The notes under the pieces: generated by a model
Database searches by the model: none
What the model was told of the DNA's origin: nothing
The model's input: the letters and a program-made list of their open reading frames with translations, nothing else
Part shown: positions 6,604-15,322 of the stretch, one piece after another
How the letters are laid out: the number at the start of each line of letters is the position of its first letter
Numbering within the stretch: position 1 is the stretch's first letter
Translations under genes and position numbers: made by a program
NCBI RefSeq assembly: GCF_905233635.1
Contig: NZ_CAJODG010000017.1
Location: 1 to 36,162 of the forward strand
Length of the DNA stretch: 36,162 nt
Source: Selenomonas sp. AE3005
Lineage (GTDB): Bacteria > Bacillota > Negativicutes > Selenomonadales > Selenomonadaceae
Reading direction: 5' to 3'

Positions 6604-9381
6604 TTATGCTACTTGCCGTTTCACCAGTTCGGAAAAGATTCCGCCTTTCTCTACCAACTCATTGAAGGTTCCCATCTCGGCAACACGTCCTTCATCCATA
6701 ACGATGATACGGTCGCAGTTGCAGATGGTGGAAAGACGATGTGCTACGATAATGCGTGTAGCATGGAGACGGTCAAGGCTTTTGGTCACGATGCTTTGCG
6801 AACGGTTATCCAGGGCACTGGTTGCCTCATCAAATATGAGTATGGACGGCTTGCCCACCAAAGCCCGGGCAATGAGAATTCGCTGCCGCTGTCCGCCGGA
6901 AATATTGCTGCTGCCTTCACTGATGACAGTCTGCATGCCCATGGGCATTTCGGCAATATCTTCAGCAATACCGGCAGCCTCGGCCGCCTGCCAGGCATCA
7001 TCCTGCGTTAATAGTTTCGTCCCCACGATATTGGTGTAAATATCGCCGGTCATCAGCTGGCCATTCTGCAGCACCACGCCCATCTGGGAACGAACCGAAG
7101 GCAGGTTTACATCAGAAAGGTCATGCCCATCAAAGTACACAGCACCACTCTTGGGTACTTCAAAGCCCAGCAACAGGCGTACCAAAGTACTCTTGCCGCT
7201 GCCGGACTTGCCTACGATAGCGACATTTTCGCCGGCAGCCACGGAAAAGCTCACATCATGAAGGACTTCATCGCCCTCAACTTCCGTAACATTACCTTTC
7301 TCGTCAGGAACCATATTGGTATAGGAAAATGTAAGGTGGCTTACCTCCAAGGCACCGGATAATTTACCGGCATCCTGCTTGTCGCCAGCACTTTCTGGCA
7401 CAGCCTCTAATATCGGCCGCAGATTTTCCAGCTGGGGCTGAATCCCAAAATACTGGCTGATCAGTCCGATAATACCGCCCATAACCCCATTGAAACTGGA
7501 ATACGCTGCATTAAAGGCGATGAACTGGGCATAGCCAATACCCTTCTGCACGGTCTTGCCGTCCGGCCCCAGCTCATTCATGCCATAAACAGCAATCCAA
7601 TAGAGAATCAAGGTGAGGATAAAGGGCTGCATACTGGAAATAATGGAAGTATAGTTGTTCTGCCAGCGCAGTTTCAAGCTCCAGTTCCAATGCTCACCAA
7701 AGGTACGTGTCCACAGGCTGTAGGCCTGCTCCTCCGCCCCCTGTACACGGAATTTAGCCAGGCCGGCAAAAATCTGCTGTACCGTCCCGGCGGTCTTGTT
7801 CCCGGCAGCAATGATTTTCCGCTGGAATAACAGAACCCTGCGCAATACCACAGCAACAAACAAGGCATAAACAATCCAGACAACGATAGCCGCTGCCGTA
7901 AGTTTAATACTGTAATAGCACATGAGGAAAATACTCCAGAAGGAAAATATGAAGGACAAGATTGACCCCACAAATTCCCCGGAGGCAATGTTCTTGGCAA
8001 TACCAATGCCCCCCATGCGGCTGGCCAGTTCGCCCACTGTATATTTGCGGAAGAACTTGGTAGGCAGCTGTGTCAGCCTGCCCCACATAGCGGCCTCCGC
8101 GGCAATTTCAATGCGTGTACCAATACGCATAATAGCAATGGCACGCACAATCCCTAAAGCAGCGGTAGTAAAACTGGTCACCATCAGGGCCTGCGTAACT
8201 GTTGCCAGCCCCTGACGGTCAAGAATCGGTATGATATCCTGAAAGATTGTTTCCGTAATAATCGGTGTTGCCAGCGGTATTAAGCCGCCAAACATACTGC
8301 AAAGAATAATCGTGCGATAATCAGCTGTCCAGCACTGCCAGAACATGAATTTGATTAAATCCCACAATTTGAGGGCGCGTGACGGAAAACCGGCATAGCA
8401 TTGAAAAGCGTCTTTGCCAATGCGCCCGGCCTCGGCATCAGTCAGTAAAATGCCCTCCGGCCGTTGGCGAAGTACGATGCGGTAGCGTTCCGGTGTTTCA
8501 GGAATGAACGCCGCCATTTCTTTTTCTGCTGCCCCGGGAGGTGTATAGAAACCAATCATAACACCGGTGTCTTTCTTGTACCAGGTTTCGGGCAGCGTCA
8601 CCAGACGCATCTGCATATTACCCTTTTGCATGAGACGCCGGAGCAGAGCCACATAGTCCAAATCCCGCGCTGTTTCCTCAGAAATGCTAATCGTATCAGT
8701 CGGCATTTTGAGAGCTTTGGCCACCTGCTGCACGATAAAAGACGCGTCCTCTACCTGCCTGCCGGTGCTCGGATTATCCGCCTCGCCAACAAACAGCATT
8801 TCCTCGCCTAGCAGACTGCGAATGCCATTTTCCACGAGGAGCTTTCTGGCTTTCTCCCGCAGCAGAATTCGCCGTGAAAGGCGCTTATCTTCTGCACCAA
8901 ATCGCATGCCCATAAACATGGACAATACTTCTTCATGTTCGGCAAACTCGGCCAGCAGTTCTTCTTTGCTGTCCAGCTTGCGGAAAACACGCCCCTTCTT
9001 CCATTCCTGCAGCATGTCGTCGCCCTTGTCTGCCATTAACCGCAGCCAGGGCAGCTCAACCAGCCGTGAGAACCAGCGTGTCATGTGGGCGCGCAATGCC
9101 TCCGTTTCCACATTTTCCAGGGGACAAAGTGTATATTCCATCTCCTCCAGCGCATAAATCTGCACACGGATTTCTTTGAATTCATCAATAGCCGGAAAAG
9201 CAGCTTCTCCCGGGCCGATATCCATAAGATAACAGCGGCGGAAAGAAAGTGCATCTTCCGTCCCATCTTTTTTCCTGGTCACGCCATAGACTTCAGCACT
9301 GCCTTTGGTGACCTGCAACAATACCGCATCACTCTTCAGGAGAAGGCGCTGTCCTGCGGAAAGTATTCCCTTTTGTTCCAC
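6604..9381 (-). CDS. ABC exporter of the NHLM bacteriocin type, second subunit (permease plus ATPase)
   Basis: About 925 residues. The N-terminal ~300 residues are a soluble region of the kind seen in the ABC2 protein of NHLM (nitrile hydratase leader microcin) systems. Then come an ABC exporter membrane domain (about 360-660) and a nucleotide-binding domain with GKSGSGKST (Walker A), NISGGQRQR (signature), ILIFDEATSALD (Walker B) and AHRLST (H-loop). There is no C39 peptidase, so cleavage must come from the preceding gene. I place the start at GTG 9381 because GGAGG (9389-9393) lies 7 nt upstream and this start falls 16 nt after the previous stop; the longer ATG at 9441 would overlap the upstream gene by 44 nt without a good ribosome site. 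It probably pairs with the peptidase-ABC protein as a heterodimer. Confidence 0.9.
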   Translation of the reverse strand: MEQKGILSAGQRLLLKSDAVLLQVTKGSAEVYGVTRKKDGTEDALSFRRCYLMDIGPGEAAFPAIDEFKEIRVQIYALEEMEYTLCPLENVETEALRAHMTRWFSRLVELPWLRLMADKGDDMLQEWKKGRVFRKLDSKEELLAEFAEHEEVLSMFMGMRFGAEDKRLSRRILLREKARKLLVENGIRSLLGEEMLFVGEADNPSTGRQVEDASFIVQQVAKALKMPTDTISISEETARDLDYVALLRRLMQKGNMQMRLVTLPETWYKKDTGVMIGFYTPPGAAEKEMAAFIPETPERYRIVLRQRPEGILLTDAEAGRIGKDAFQCYAGFPSRALKLWDLIKFMFWQCWTADYRTIILCSMFGGLIPLATPIITETIFQDIIPILDRQGLATVTQALMVTSFTTAALGIVRAIAIMRIGTRIEIAAEAAMWGRLTQLPTKFFRKYTVGELASRMGGIGIAKNIASGEFVGSILSFIFSFWSIFLMCYYSIKLTAAAIVVWIVYALFVAVVLRRVLLFQRKIIAAGNKTAGTVQQIFAGLAKFRVQGAEEQAYSLWTRTFGEHWNWSLKLRWQNNYTSIISSMQPFILTLILYWIAVYGMNELGPDGKTVQKGIGYAQFIAFNAAYSSFNGVMGGIIGLISQYFGIQPQLENLRPILEAVPESAGDKQDAGKLSGALEVSHLTFSYTNMVPDEKGNVTEVEGDEVLHDVSFSVAAGENVAIVGKSGSGKSTLVRLLLGFEVPKSGAVYFDGHDLSDVNLPSVRSQMGVVLQNGQLMTGDIYTNIVGTKLLTQDDAWQAAEAAGIAEDIAEMPMGMQTVISEGSSNISGGQRQRILIARALVGKPSILIFDEATSALDNRSQSIVTKSLDRLHATRIIVAHRLSTICNCDRIIVMDEGRVAEMGTFNELVEKGGIFSELVKRQVA

Positions 9382-9397
9382 GTCTTTGCCTCCTTCC

Positions 9398-11635
9398 TCA
9401 TTCTTCCAAACTCCCTGTTTCCTCGTTTTCCCGTTCCTCAATCAGTCGTCTGTACGGCCCGTCATGCTTTACCATTTCCCGGTGCACGCCGCGCTCGACA
9501 ACTTTTCCTTTTTCCAGAACGATTATCTCATCACAATCGCGGATAGTGGACAACCGATGTGCCACAATAAGACAAGTACAGCCACGATGCCGGATATTCT
9601 TCAGCACCTGTTTTTCCGTAATGGGGTCCAGGGCACTTGTCGCCTCATCAAGCACCAGAATAGCAGGATTTACCGCTAATGCCCGGGCGATTTCTAGTCT
9701 TTGCCGCTGGCCGCCGGAGAAATTCATGCCGCCTTCAGCCACCTGGGCTTCATAACCGCCGTTCAATTTGAGGATATCATCATGAATGCAGGCATCTTTA
9801 GCCGCCTGTACAATGTCACTTTTCCGCACCGTATGGTCAAAGAGTGCAATGTTTTCCGCTACCGTACCCGTGATGAGAAAAATGTCCTGGTCTACAGCAG
9901 CCAGTGAACTCAGAATAACCTTACGCGGCAGTTTCCGTCTGGGTACGCCATCAAAAGCCAATGTGCCGCCCCATTCCTCATAAAGGCCAGTGACAATTTT
10001 GGCCAGGGTAGATTTACCGCTGCCCGAGGCCCCCACCACAGCAATCCATTCTCCAGGCTTCGCATGGAGGTCAAAGTGTTCAAGGATCGGCTTTTCCAGC
10101 GGGCTGTAACCAAAACTTACATCAGTCAAACGCAAATCACCGGAAAGACGGTCGGCGGAGAAAGATTTTTGCAATTCTTCCTCCTGGGACGGAAAGTTCA
10201 GATTATCCACCTCATAACGGCGCACATCATTCAGACGCTGCATCTGCATTTCTGTGGTCTGCAGGGTAGAGCCAAGTCCCACCAAAGCATTTACCGGTGC
10301 CTGAAAACTGCCCATCAGGTGCTGGAAAGCCATGAACATACCAGCCGTCATGGCACCTTCCATAATGGAGAAACCACCGATGGTCATAATCAGCGCCCCG
10401 TTAATACCGGAAAGCAGCGTGGGCAGCATCTTTACCGACATAGCCCACAAAGTTGTTTCCTGCGAGGCTGACAAAACCTTTGTCTGATAACCGGCCCATT
10501 TTGTGAAAAAGTCTGACTCGTCACCATTGGCCTTGATGGTTTCTATCATCCGCAGACCATTCATGGCTACACCATAGGCCTTACCTGCATCCTGCTGAAT
10601 ACGCATATTAAGGTCAGTCAGATGCCGGCGCATGGCAAAGAACAAAATTAGTTCCACAGAAGTAAAAGCAATACCGATAAGCGTCAAGGTCACATTGTAC
10701 TGCAGGAGCAGCAACAAGTAGAAAACAGCCACAAATAAGTCCAGCACCGCTGTCGCAGCCGGGCCCGAAAGCACGCCGGCAATTGACTCATTAAAGCCTA
10801 CACGCCCTGCTACTTCTGCGGCATAACGCTGATGAAAGAACTGCATGGGCAGCTTTAGCAGATGCCAAAAATAACTCGAGGAATCGGCCAAAGTCAGCTT
10901 ACGCTGCCACTTGGTCAGCACCACCGCACGCAGCCAGGCAATGATACCGGACAGGATAAATGATACCACCATCGCTATGCAGAAATTCACCATCCAGTCC
11001 GGATGTTTTTTGGTCAGAATATCATCAAGGAAAATCTGACTCATAACAGGACTGGCCAGACCGGGAATAATAGCACAGAGCTCCAGAATAAAAATAAACA
11101 ACGCTGCCCATTTATCCTCCAGGAGCTTTCGGCCCATATCCTTAAACACATTATAGCGATGTCCTGCTTTTTGGAAATTCTCCCCCGGCACTATATAGAG
11201 GGCGACACCCGTATACGAGGTACGAAATTCATCAAGCGGCACTGTACGCCGTCCCATAGCCGGGTCGTTTAAGTACGCCCTGCCGTTTTTTATCCCCTCC
11301 AGCACCACAAAGTGGTTGAACTCCCAATGAATTATCAGCGGAAAGGGATTTTCGGGCAAGAGTTCCAGAATATCGTTTACCGTCCAGCGATACCCATCGG
11401 CCTCGCAGTTACGGTTACGGGCAGCCTTGATAACACAGCTGGCTTTGGAACCATCGCGGTTTACGCCGCATTCCGCACGAAGTTTTTCCAAGGGAATCCA
11501 CAGGCCGTAGTGAGCCAGTATCATGGCTAGGGACGCTGCCCCACACTCCGTAGCCTCCATTTGAAGAATAGTAGGCACTTTGACACGATTTCTGTTACGG
11601 GAAAAAATGCCTTGCAATTTATCAATAAAGCTCAT
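9398..11635 (-). CDS. Peptidase-containing ABC exporter (C39 peptidase, permease, ATPase), NHLM type
   Basis: This 745-residue inner-membrane protein should cut the leader from a peptide and export the mature part. The N-terminal C39 domain (about 18-150) has all the expected catalytic positions: Gln25, Cys31 in MEATECGAAS, His108 in NHFVVLEG and Asp124 in NDPAMGRR. It therefore looks active rather than a degenerate CLD domain. A six-helix membrane domain (about 170-460) and an ATPase domain follow, with GASGSGKST, NFSGGQRQR, ILVLDEATSALD and AHRLST. The start ATG lies 4 nt after the stop of the adaptor gene. Its likely substrates carry double-glycine-type leaders, and the 71-residue operon peptide is the nearest candidate. 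Confidence 0.94.
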   Translation of the reverse strand: MSFIDKLQGIFSRNRNRVKVPTILQMEATECGAASLAMILAHYGLWIPLEKLRAECGVNRDGSKASCVIKAARNRNCEADGYRWTVNDILELLPENPFPLIIHWEFNHFVVLEGIKNGRAYLNDPAMGRRTVPLDEFRTSYTGVALYIVPGENFQKAGHRYNVFKDMGRKLLEDKWAALFIFILELCAIIPGLASPVMSQIFLDDILTKKHPDWMVNFCIAMVVSFILSGIIAWLRAVVLTKWQRKLTLADSSSYFWHLLKLPMQFFHQRYAAEVAGRVGFNESIAGVLSGPAATAVLDLFVAVFYLLLLLQYNVTLTLIGIAFTSVELILFFAMRRHLTDLNMRIQQDAGKAYGVAMNGLRMIETIKANGDESDFFTKWAGYQTKVLSASQETTLWAMSVKMLPTLLSGINGALIMTIGGFSIMEGAMTAGMFMAFQHLMGSFQAPVNALVGLGSTLQTTEMQMQRLNDVRRYEVDNLNFPSQEEELQKSFSADRLSGDLRLTDVSFGYSPLEKPILEHFDLHAKPGEWIAVVGASGSGKSTLAKIVTGLYEEWGGTLAFDGVPRRKLPRKVILSSLAAVDQDIFLITGTVAENIALFDHTVRKSDIVQAAKDACIHDDILKLNGGYEAQVAEGGMNFSGGQRQRLEIARALAVNPAILVLDEATSALDPITEKQVLKNIRHRGCTCLIVAHRLSTIRDCDEIIVLEKGKVVERGVHREMVKHDGPYRRLIEERENEETGSLEE

Positions 11636-11639
11636 GGAC

Positions 11640-12668
11640 TCACCTGCTTCTCAGCCATTGGCTCAACTTATAGAACACTTTTTCAATAGGCGGCCTCCGT
11701 TCAATGATAATGGAACCAGTACAGAAACTGCCTGCCGTAACCGGCTTGTGCTCCCCAACTTTAGATGTCCAGAGATAACCGGAATTGGAATCGGGGTCTT
11801 TCACCAGGTCAAAACTCACTTCCATAACCGCGCCCTGCGAACCCTGAATAATCATTTGTGCCAACTGTTCGTTGCCACCCAGATTCTTCTTCATGGACTG
11901 CAGCGTAGCCGGATACTGGGATACACTTCTGACCACACCGATAAGGCTGCCGGTCTGGGAAATATCCACACCGCCGGGTGCCAGCTGAATGCTCTGCCCC
12001 ATCTCAACGCGTTTGCCCTTATCTACCGGAATGTACAGAATGCCCTTAAGGTCATTTTCCCGGTTGTCCAGCCGTACGCTGATAACCGGTGTTCCACTGG
12101 TTACGATACCACCGTTTTCCACCAAAACTTCATCAGCAATACCATCATAAGGAGAATAGATATATTCCGCCGTTTCCTTCTGATAGCGCTTGGAATCAAA
12201 CTCATGCACCCGGCTGATGACATCACGGCTGCTGCCGGCCATTTCCGGACCATACTGGGCCATGCGCGTGGCGGCATTTTCCTGCGCCAGATTCACATGC
12301 GCAATTAAAGCACCCTTCTTTACCCGTTCACCGGGATGCACATATATTTCATCCATAGTCCCATTAGCCATCGCTGAAATCTTAGCAACACCGGCCGAAT
12401 CCATAATCAGTCCCATGCCGTTTGCCTTGACAGTGAAGGAACCAAAAATGGACCAAATGACCACCGCCAGCAGCATTACCGCTACAGAAATCAGCCCAAT
12501 CCAGCCCATGGGCGTAGTAATGGAAAGTACCGTATCCAATTTCTCCGGCGAGCGCATCTTGTCAAGGGCTTCCTGACTGAAAATCTGCTTACCGCCTTGG
12601 TTCCAGCGTTCTGTATAGCTGGTTTGCTGTGCCTCAGCAGTCCCATTCTGCTTATCTTTTTCCTGCAT
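11640..12668 (-). CDS. HlyD-type periplasmic adaptor of the NHLM exporter
   Basis: This 342-residue membrane-fusion protein has a cytoplasmic N-terminus, one transmembrane segment (about 55-80, IGLISVAVMLLAVVIWSIFG) and a periplasmic part. The periplasmic part has biotinyl-lipoyl-like halves (DEIYVHPGERVKKGALIAHV; SPYDGIADEVLVENGGIV) and a beta-barrel region (EMGQSIQLAPGG). The hairpin between the lipoyl halves is short, as in NHLM secretion proteins. It links the ABC pair to the TolC channel. The ATG overlaps the stop of the upstream gene (TGATG), indicating translational coupling. Confidence 0.9.
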   Translation of the reverse strand: MQEKDKQNGTAEAQQTSYTERWNQGGKQIFSQEALDKMRSPEKLDTVLSITTPMGWIGLISVAVMLLAVVIWSIFGSFTVKANGMGLIMDSAGVAKISAMANGTMDEIYVHPGERVKKGALIAHVNLAQENAATRMAQYGPEMAGSSRDVISRVHEFDSKRYQKETAEYIYSPYDGIADEVLVENGGIVTSGTPVISVRLDNRENDLKGILYIPVDKGKRVEMGQSIQLAPGGVDISQTGSLIGVVRSVSQYPATLQSMKKNLGGNEQLAQMIIQGSQGAVMEVSFDLVKDPDSNSGYLWTSKVGEHKPVTAGSFCTGSIIIERRPPIEKVFYKLSQWLRSR

Positions 12669-13837
12669 CAGCCATTCTCCCCTTCCAGTATGATTTCCGC
12701 TTTCATGCCCTCAGCCAGGCCTTCCATGCTGTCCACTACCACGATATCTCCGGCAGACAGGCCGCTATAGATTTCCACATTTTTCCCATCGTCCGAACCA
12801 ACGGTGACTTCTTTAAGATGCAGGATACCATTCTCATCAATAACAAAAACTTTATTACGGGCAGCGTCTACCATGGCTTTAAGCGGCACGGTCAGACAAT
12901 GATAGGACTGGCTCATCTGCATGGTCACGCCCGTATAAGTCATTGGTTCCAAAAGTCTGGTACGATTGTCAACTTCCCAGACAGCACGCCGTACATCAGC
13001 CGGCTCGGAAAGGGGCGGAACAACCTCCAGCAGCTGGGCACTCACTTTCTGATTCCAGCCCTGATTTCCTGCACCATAATCCGTATCATAGGCTTTGCCC
13101 ATCGTCCAACGGTCCGGGAAAGTTAACAGCGCCTTATCCCCCACCTGTAAATGACGGGTATCAGCGTCAGCCAGATTGAGGGAAAACTTCAGTCTGTCAA
13201 AATTACCTACTAAGGCCACAGGCATGCCAGCCTGTACGGCCGCCCCCTCCCGCTGGTAAATGATTAACACTTCACCGTCCACTGGTGACGTCACGTTCAG
13301 CCATTCCTGCTGCAGGACATTCTGCGCGCGCTGTGCCTCTGCTTCCTGCAGAGCTTCCTGTGCGGCCAGATACTGCGCCTCAGCAGCCTCGTACTTCTCC
13401 TGCGAAGTAGCTTTTTTGGCGATAAGCCGGCACTGACGCTGATATGCACTATAGGCCTGCGCCAGCACGGCCTCTGCCTTGCGGACAGAACTGTTAGACT
13501 GCTGTATCTTCAAAGGAATCTGCTCATTATTCATGGAAAGAAGAATATCACCCTTATGCACAGCACTGTTTTTTCCTACATACCAATTCTGAATGCGGCC
13601 ATTAGTAAGCGCAACAGCATCGGTCATATTGTCGCTGGCAAAACGCACAGCCTCCATATTTATAACCGGGTGCATATCCTGCACTGTTGCCCTGGCCCCT
13701 TTCAATTGCAAGGTACGGCTGTCCATGCGTTTGGCAATCTGATTCTCGTCACTATAGTTCAGCCATGCTCCATAGCCCACCATAGCCATAGCCATCAGCA
13801 GGATGATAGCTATACCGAGATAAAAATATTTTTTCAT
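12668..13837 (-). CDS. Second periplasmic adaptor (RND/MFP type), first gene of the exporter operon
   Basis: This 389-residue protein has an N-terminal membrane anchor (about 5-28). It then has a lipoyl half (GRIQNWYVGKNSAVHKGDIL), a long helical hairpin (about 115-195, repeated Ala/Glu/Gln heptads such as YEAAEAQYLAAQEALQEAEA), a second lipoyl half (VTSPVDGEVLIIYQREGAAV), a beta-barrel and a membrane-proximal domain ending EGMKAEIILEGENG. This is the layout of RND-type adaptors such as MdtA/AcrA, although no RND pump is present. With the HlyD protein next to it, the operon has two different adaptors for one TolC. It may bind TolC through its hairpin while the shorter HlyD protein serves the ABC pair. 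GGGAG lies 9 nt before the ATG. Confidence 0.88.
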   Translation of the reverse strand: MKKYFYLGIAIILLMAMAMVGYGAWLNYSDENQIAKRMDSRTLQLKGARATVQDMHPVINMEAVRFASDNMTDAVALTNGRIQNWYVGKNSAVHKGDILLSMNNEQIPLKIQQSNSSVRKAEAVLAQAYSAYQRQCRLIAKKATSQEKYEAAEAQYLAAQEALQEAEAQRAQNVLQQEWLNVTSPVDGEVLIIYQREGAAVQAGMPVALVGNFDRLKFSLNLADADTRHLQVGDKALLTFPDRWTMGKAYDTDYGAGNQGWNQKVSAQLLEVVPPLSEPADVRRAVWEVDNRTRLLEPMTYTGVTMQMSQSYHCLTVPLKAMVDAARNKVFVIDENGILHLKEVTVGSDDGKNVEIYSGLSAGDIVVVDSMEGLAEGMKAEIILEGENG

Positions 13838-13937
13838 GCTTTATACTCCCTTCACATGCTATATGCGCCCCAAATAGATTATTGCAATGAATAAAATAAT
13901 AATACCCTTATTTTTTGATATAAAATATAAATTCGAC

Positions 13938-13966
13938 ATTATAAAAGGAAATCCTCCCCCTTCCAT
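13938..13966 (-). promoter_or_regulatory. Possible promoter of the exporter operon
   Basis: On the minus strand a perfect -10 TATAAT (13938-13943) lies about 100 nt before the first adaptor gene. The position 17 nt upstream reads ATGGAA, which is a poor sigma-70 -35. A GGAA...TTCC inverted repeat covers that position. Either an activator helps, or a different sigma factor (possibly the ECF factor of the operon) is used. The rest of 13838-14099 is AT-rich with no ORF I can support. Confidence 0.35.
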
Positions 13967-14099
13967 CTCTGTCCCCTTGCCCACAACGGCCTTATACCGG
14001 CACAACAGAATATACGGCAGGAAATTTACCCATTTTGTAGAAAAATAAACATATTACCAAGCAAGGAATTTGCGCCGTAATGTCCAAAGGGGGGACGTC

Positions 14100-14279
14100 A
14101 TGGTTTTTTCGTCAAATATTTTCTTATTCATGTTTCTGCCCATGGTACTCATTTTGTATTACAACCCCTTTTGCCGTGGCAGAAAATTCCGTAATGTGTT
14201 GCTGTTATTAGCCAGTCTCTTTTTCTATGCCTGGGGAGAACCTTTATTTGTATGGCTGATGATTAATACCCGGGCTTGA
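14100..14279 (+). pseudogene. Remnant of algI-like MBOAT O-acyltransferase (N-terminus only)
   Basis: After a strong site (GGGGGG, 5 nt before ATG 14100) the frame reads MVFSSNIFLFMFLPMVLILY and continues to LFFYAWGEPLFVWLMI. This is the conserved start of AlgI/DltB-type membrane O-acyltransferases, which are normally about 450-500 residues. It stops after 59 codons. The sequence then changes directly into the C-terminal part of a DHHW protein in another frame, with the join near 14265-14278. In intact loci the DHHW gene follows algI, so a single deletion removing most of algI and the start of the DHHW gene explains the structure. It cannot encode a working enzyme. Confidence 0.8.
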
Positions 14280-14649
14280 CATCGACACCTATGGCGATTT
14301 TTCCATCACCTATGATATGCATGAAGTAGAACGGAAAGATTTCTATGGTTCCAATCCCTATGCAGCTTATAACTATGCCGATTATTCCCTCATTCACATG
14401 GAGAATTTCGCCCCAGATGCGGCTAATGTAAAGATACTCGTGGTGAAAGATTCCTTTACCAACAGCGTAGCCCCGTTCCTGGCACTCTGCGTAAAACATA
14501 TGGATATCTTAGACCCGCGCTGGTTCAAAGGCAGTATCCGCAGCTATGTGCAAAAAACAAAGCCCGAATTCGTGCTGATTATTCACACCGTCAAGATAGA
14601 CTATCCTATAGAGCGTGAGTCTCATCAAAACGGCTATGATTTTCGCTAA
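14278..14649 (+). pseudogene. Remnant of a DHHW/AlgX-like protein (C-terminus only)
   Basis: This frame, open from 14263, gives about 123 residues including DIDTYGDFSITYD, VKILVVKDSFTNSVAPFLA and LDPRWFKGSIRSYVQKTKPE. These resemble the C-terminal half of DHHW (SGNH-like) proteins, which act with AlgI-type acyltransferases in polysaccharide O-acetylation. KDSF corresponds to the Ser-containing motif near the end of the family. The N-terminal half is absent, the only internal ATG (14317) has no ribosome site, and the start of algI is fused directly upstream. The natural stop is kept and a terminator follows. Confidence 0.75.
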
Positions 14650-14650
14650 T

Positions 14651-14690
14651 AAAAAAATCTGTTGACGCATTTAGTCAACAGATTTTTTAT
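14651..14690. terminator. Bidirectional terminator
   Basis: An inverted repeat built on AATCTGTTGAC / GTCAACAGATT with a 7-nt loop is flanked by A and T runs on both sides. It serves the convergent DHHW remnant (+) and AlaX remnant (-). Confidence 0.85.
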
Positions 14691-14705
14691 ATGGGGATTT
14701 TTTAC

Positions 14706-15092
14706 CTACAGTGCACTACTCCCCTGTGCCATATTATCTTTGCCGCCGCCTTTTCCGCCCAGCTTTTTATTAAGTATACTTATACGTTCCCGGCAGCTGC
14801 CCGGTACATCACTGCCCTGTGTCAAAATATAGTTAAGCCTGTTTTTAGATTTATAAAACAATGTAACCTGTGCCTGCGGATTCTCCGCCAGCCGCTGTGC
14901 TAATTTTCTGGCTGCCTCGGCCGATATATCGTCAAAATGTACTTCTATTACTTTAACATAATTTGCAAGCTCCGTCTGCGCCAGCTCCAGCTCGAAACCA
15001 TTTTTTAGTTCTACACAGGCTGTAACTACCGTCTGACAGCTGCGCAGCATGACCTGTTCATCATATAATCTTATAGTTTTTGTTTCTGTCAT
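14706..15092 (-). pseudogene. AlaX-type alanyl-tRNA editing protein lacking its editing domain (in-frame deletion)
   Basis: The 128-residue frame begins TKTIRLYDEQVMLRSCQTVV...GFELELAQT, which resembles the first strands of long-form AlaX proteins (LYYxDPYLxxFxAxV...LDxT). It then passes straight into a DHHA1 domain (DISAEAARKLAQRLAENPQ ... LNKKLGGKGGGKDNMAQG), the C-terminal part of AlaX and AlaRS. The roughly 250 residues between, which carry the HxxxH and CxxxH zinc-binding editing site, are missing, although the frame is intact. ATG 15092 is preferred (GAGG 10 nt upstream) over GTG 15101. It could be a dead gene, or a free-standing DHHA1/C-Ala-like tRNA-binding protein. Confidence 0.65.
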
Positions 15093-15260
15093 GTCTTTCA
15101 CGCCTCACCATTACGCATGGTCTGATTTTAAGCCGGCACCGCACACGGACAACAATCCCCTCTGCGGTCTGCTATATCATTATTCTTGCCCGCTTGTCTT
15201 AATCCTGCTCAATACTGCCTTTTGCTTGAAAAAAACCTCTTGTTTCCATAACATAGCAAA

Positions 15261-15309
15261 CATAATAGGCGGTTCGCCGCCCCAACTGGTCTGCAAACCG
15301 CCTATTATG
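15261..15309. terminator. Hairpin after manA, probable terminator
   Basis: A perfect 14-bp stem (15261-15274 with 15296-15309, CATAATAGGCGGTT and its complement) with a 21-nt loop lies 13 nt after the manA stop. The T run on the minus side is broken (TTTGCTATG), while the + side reads ATATTTTT. I see nothing codable in 15102-15260. Confidence 0.6.
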
Positions 15310-15322
15310 ATATTTTTCCGCT

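Noticed and set aside
9382..9441. Longer start for the second ABC protein at 9441
   Set aside because: It would overlap the upstream coding region by 44 nt and lacks a ribosome site, while GTG 9381 has GGAGG at the ideal distance.
11580..12308. Long open frame on the + strand (242 codons)
   Set aside because: It is a shadow of the HlyD adaptor gene on the opposite strand with no supporting signals.
4194..13837. Type I secretion system for a large RTX protein
   Set aside because: No RTX or large repeat protein is encoded in the window, and the C39 peptidase with full catalytic residues points to a leader-peptide substrate.
14263..14499. Minus-strand frame across the algI/DHHW join
   Set aside because: The + strand clearly matches DHHW protein sequence, so the reverse frame is a shadow.
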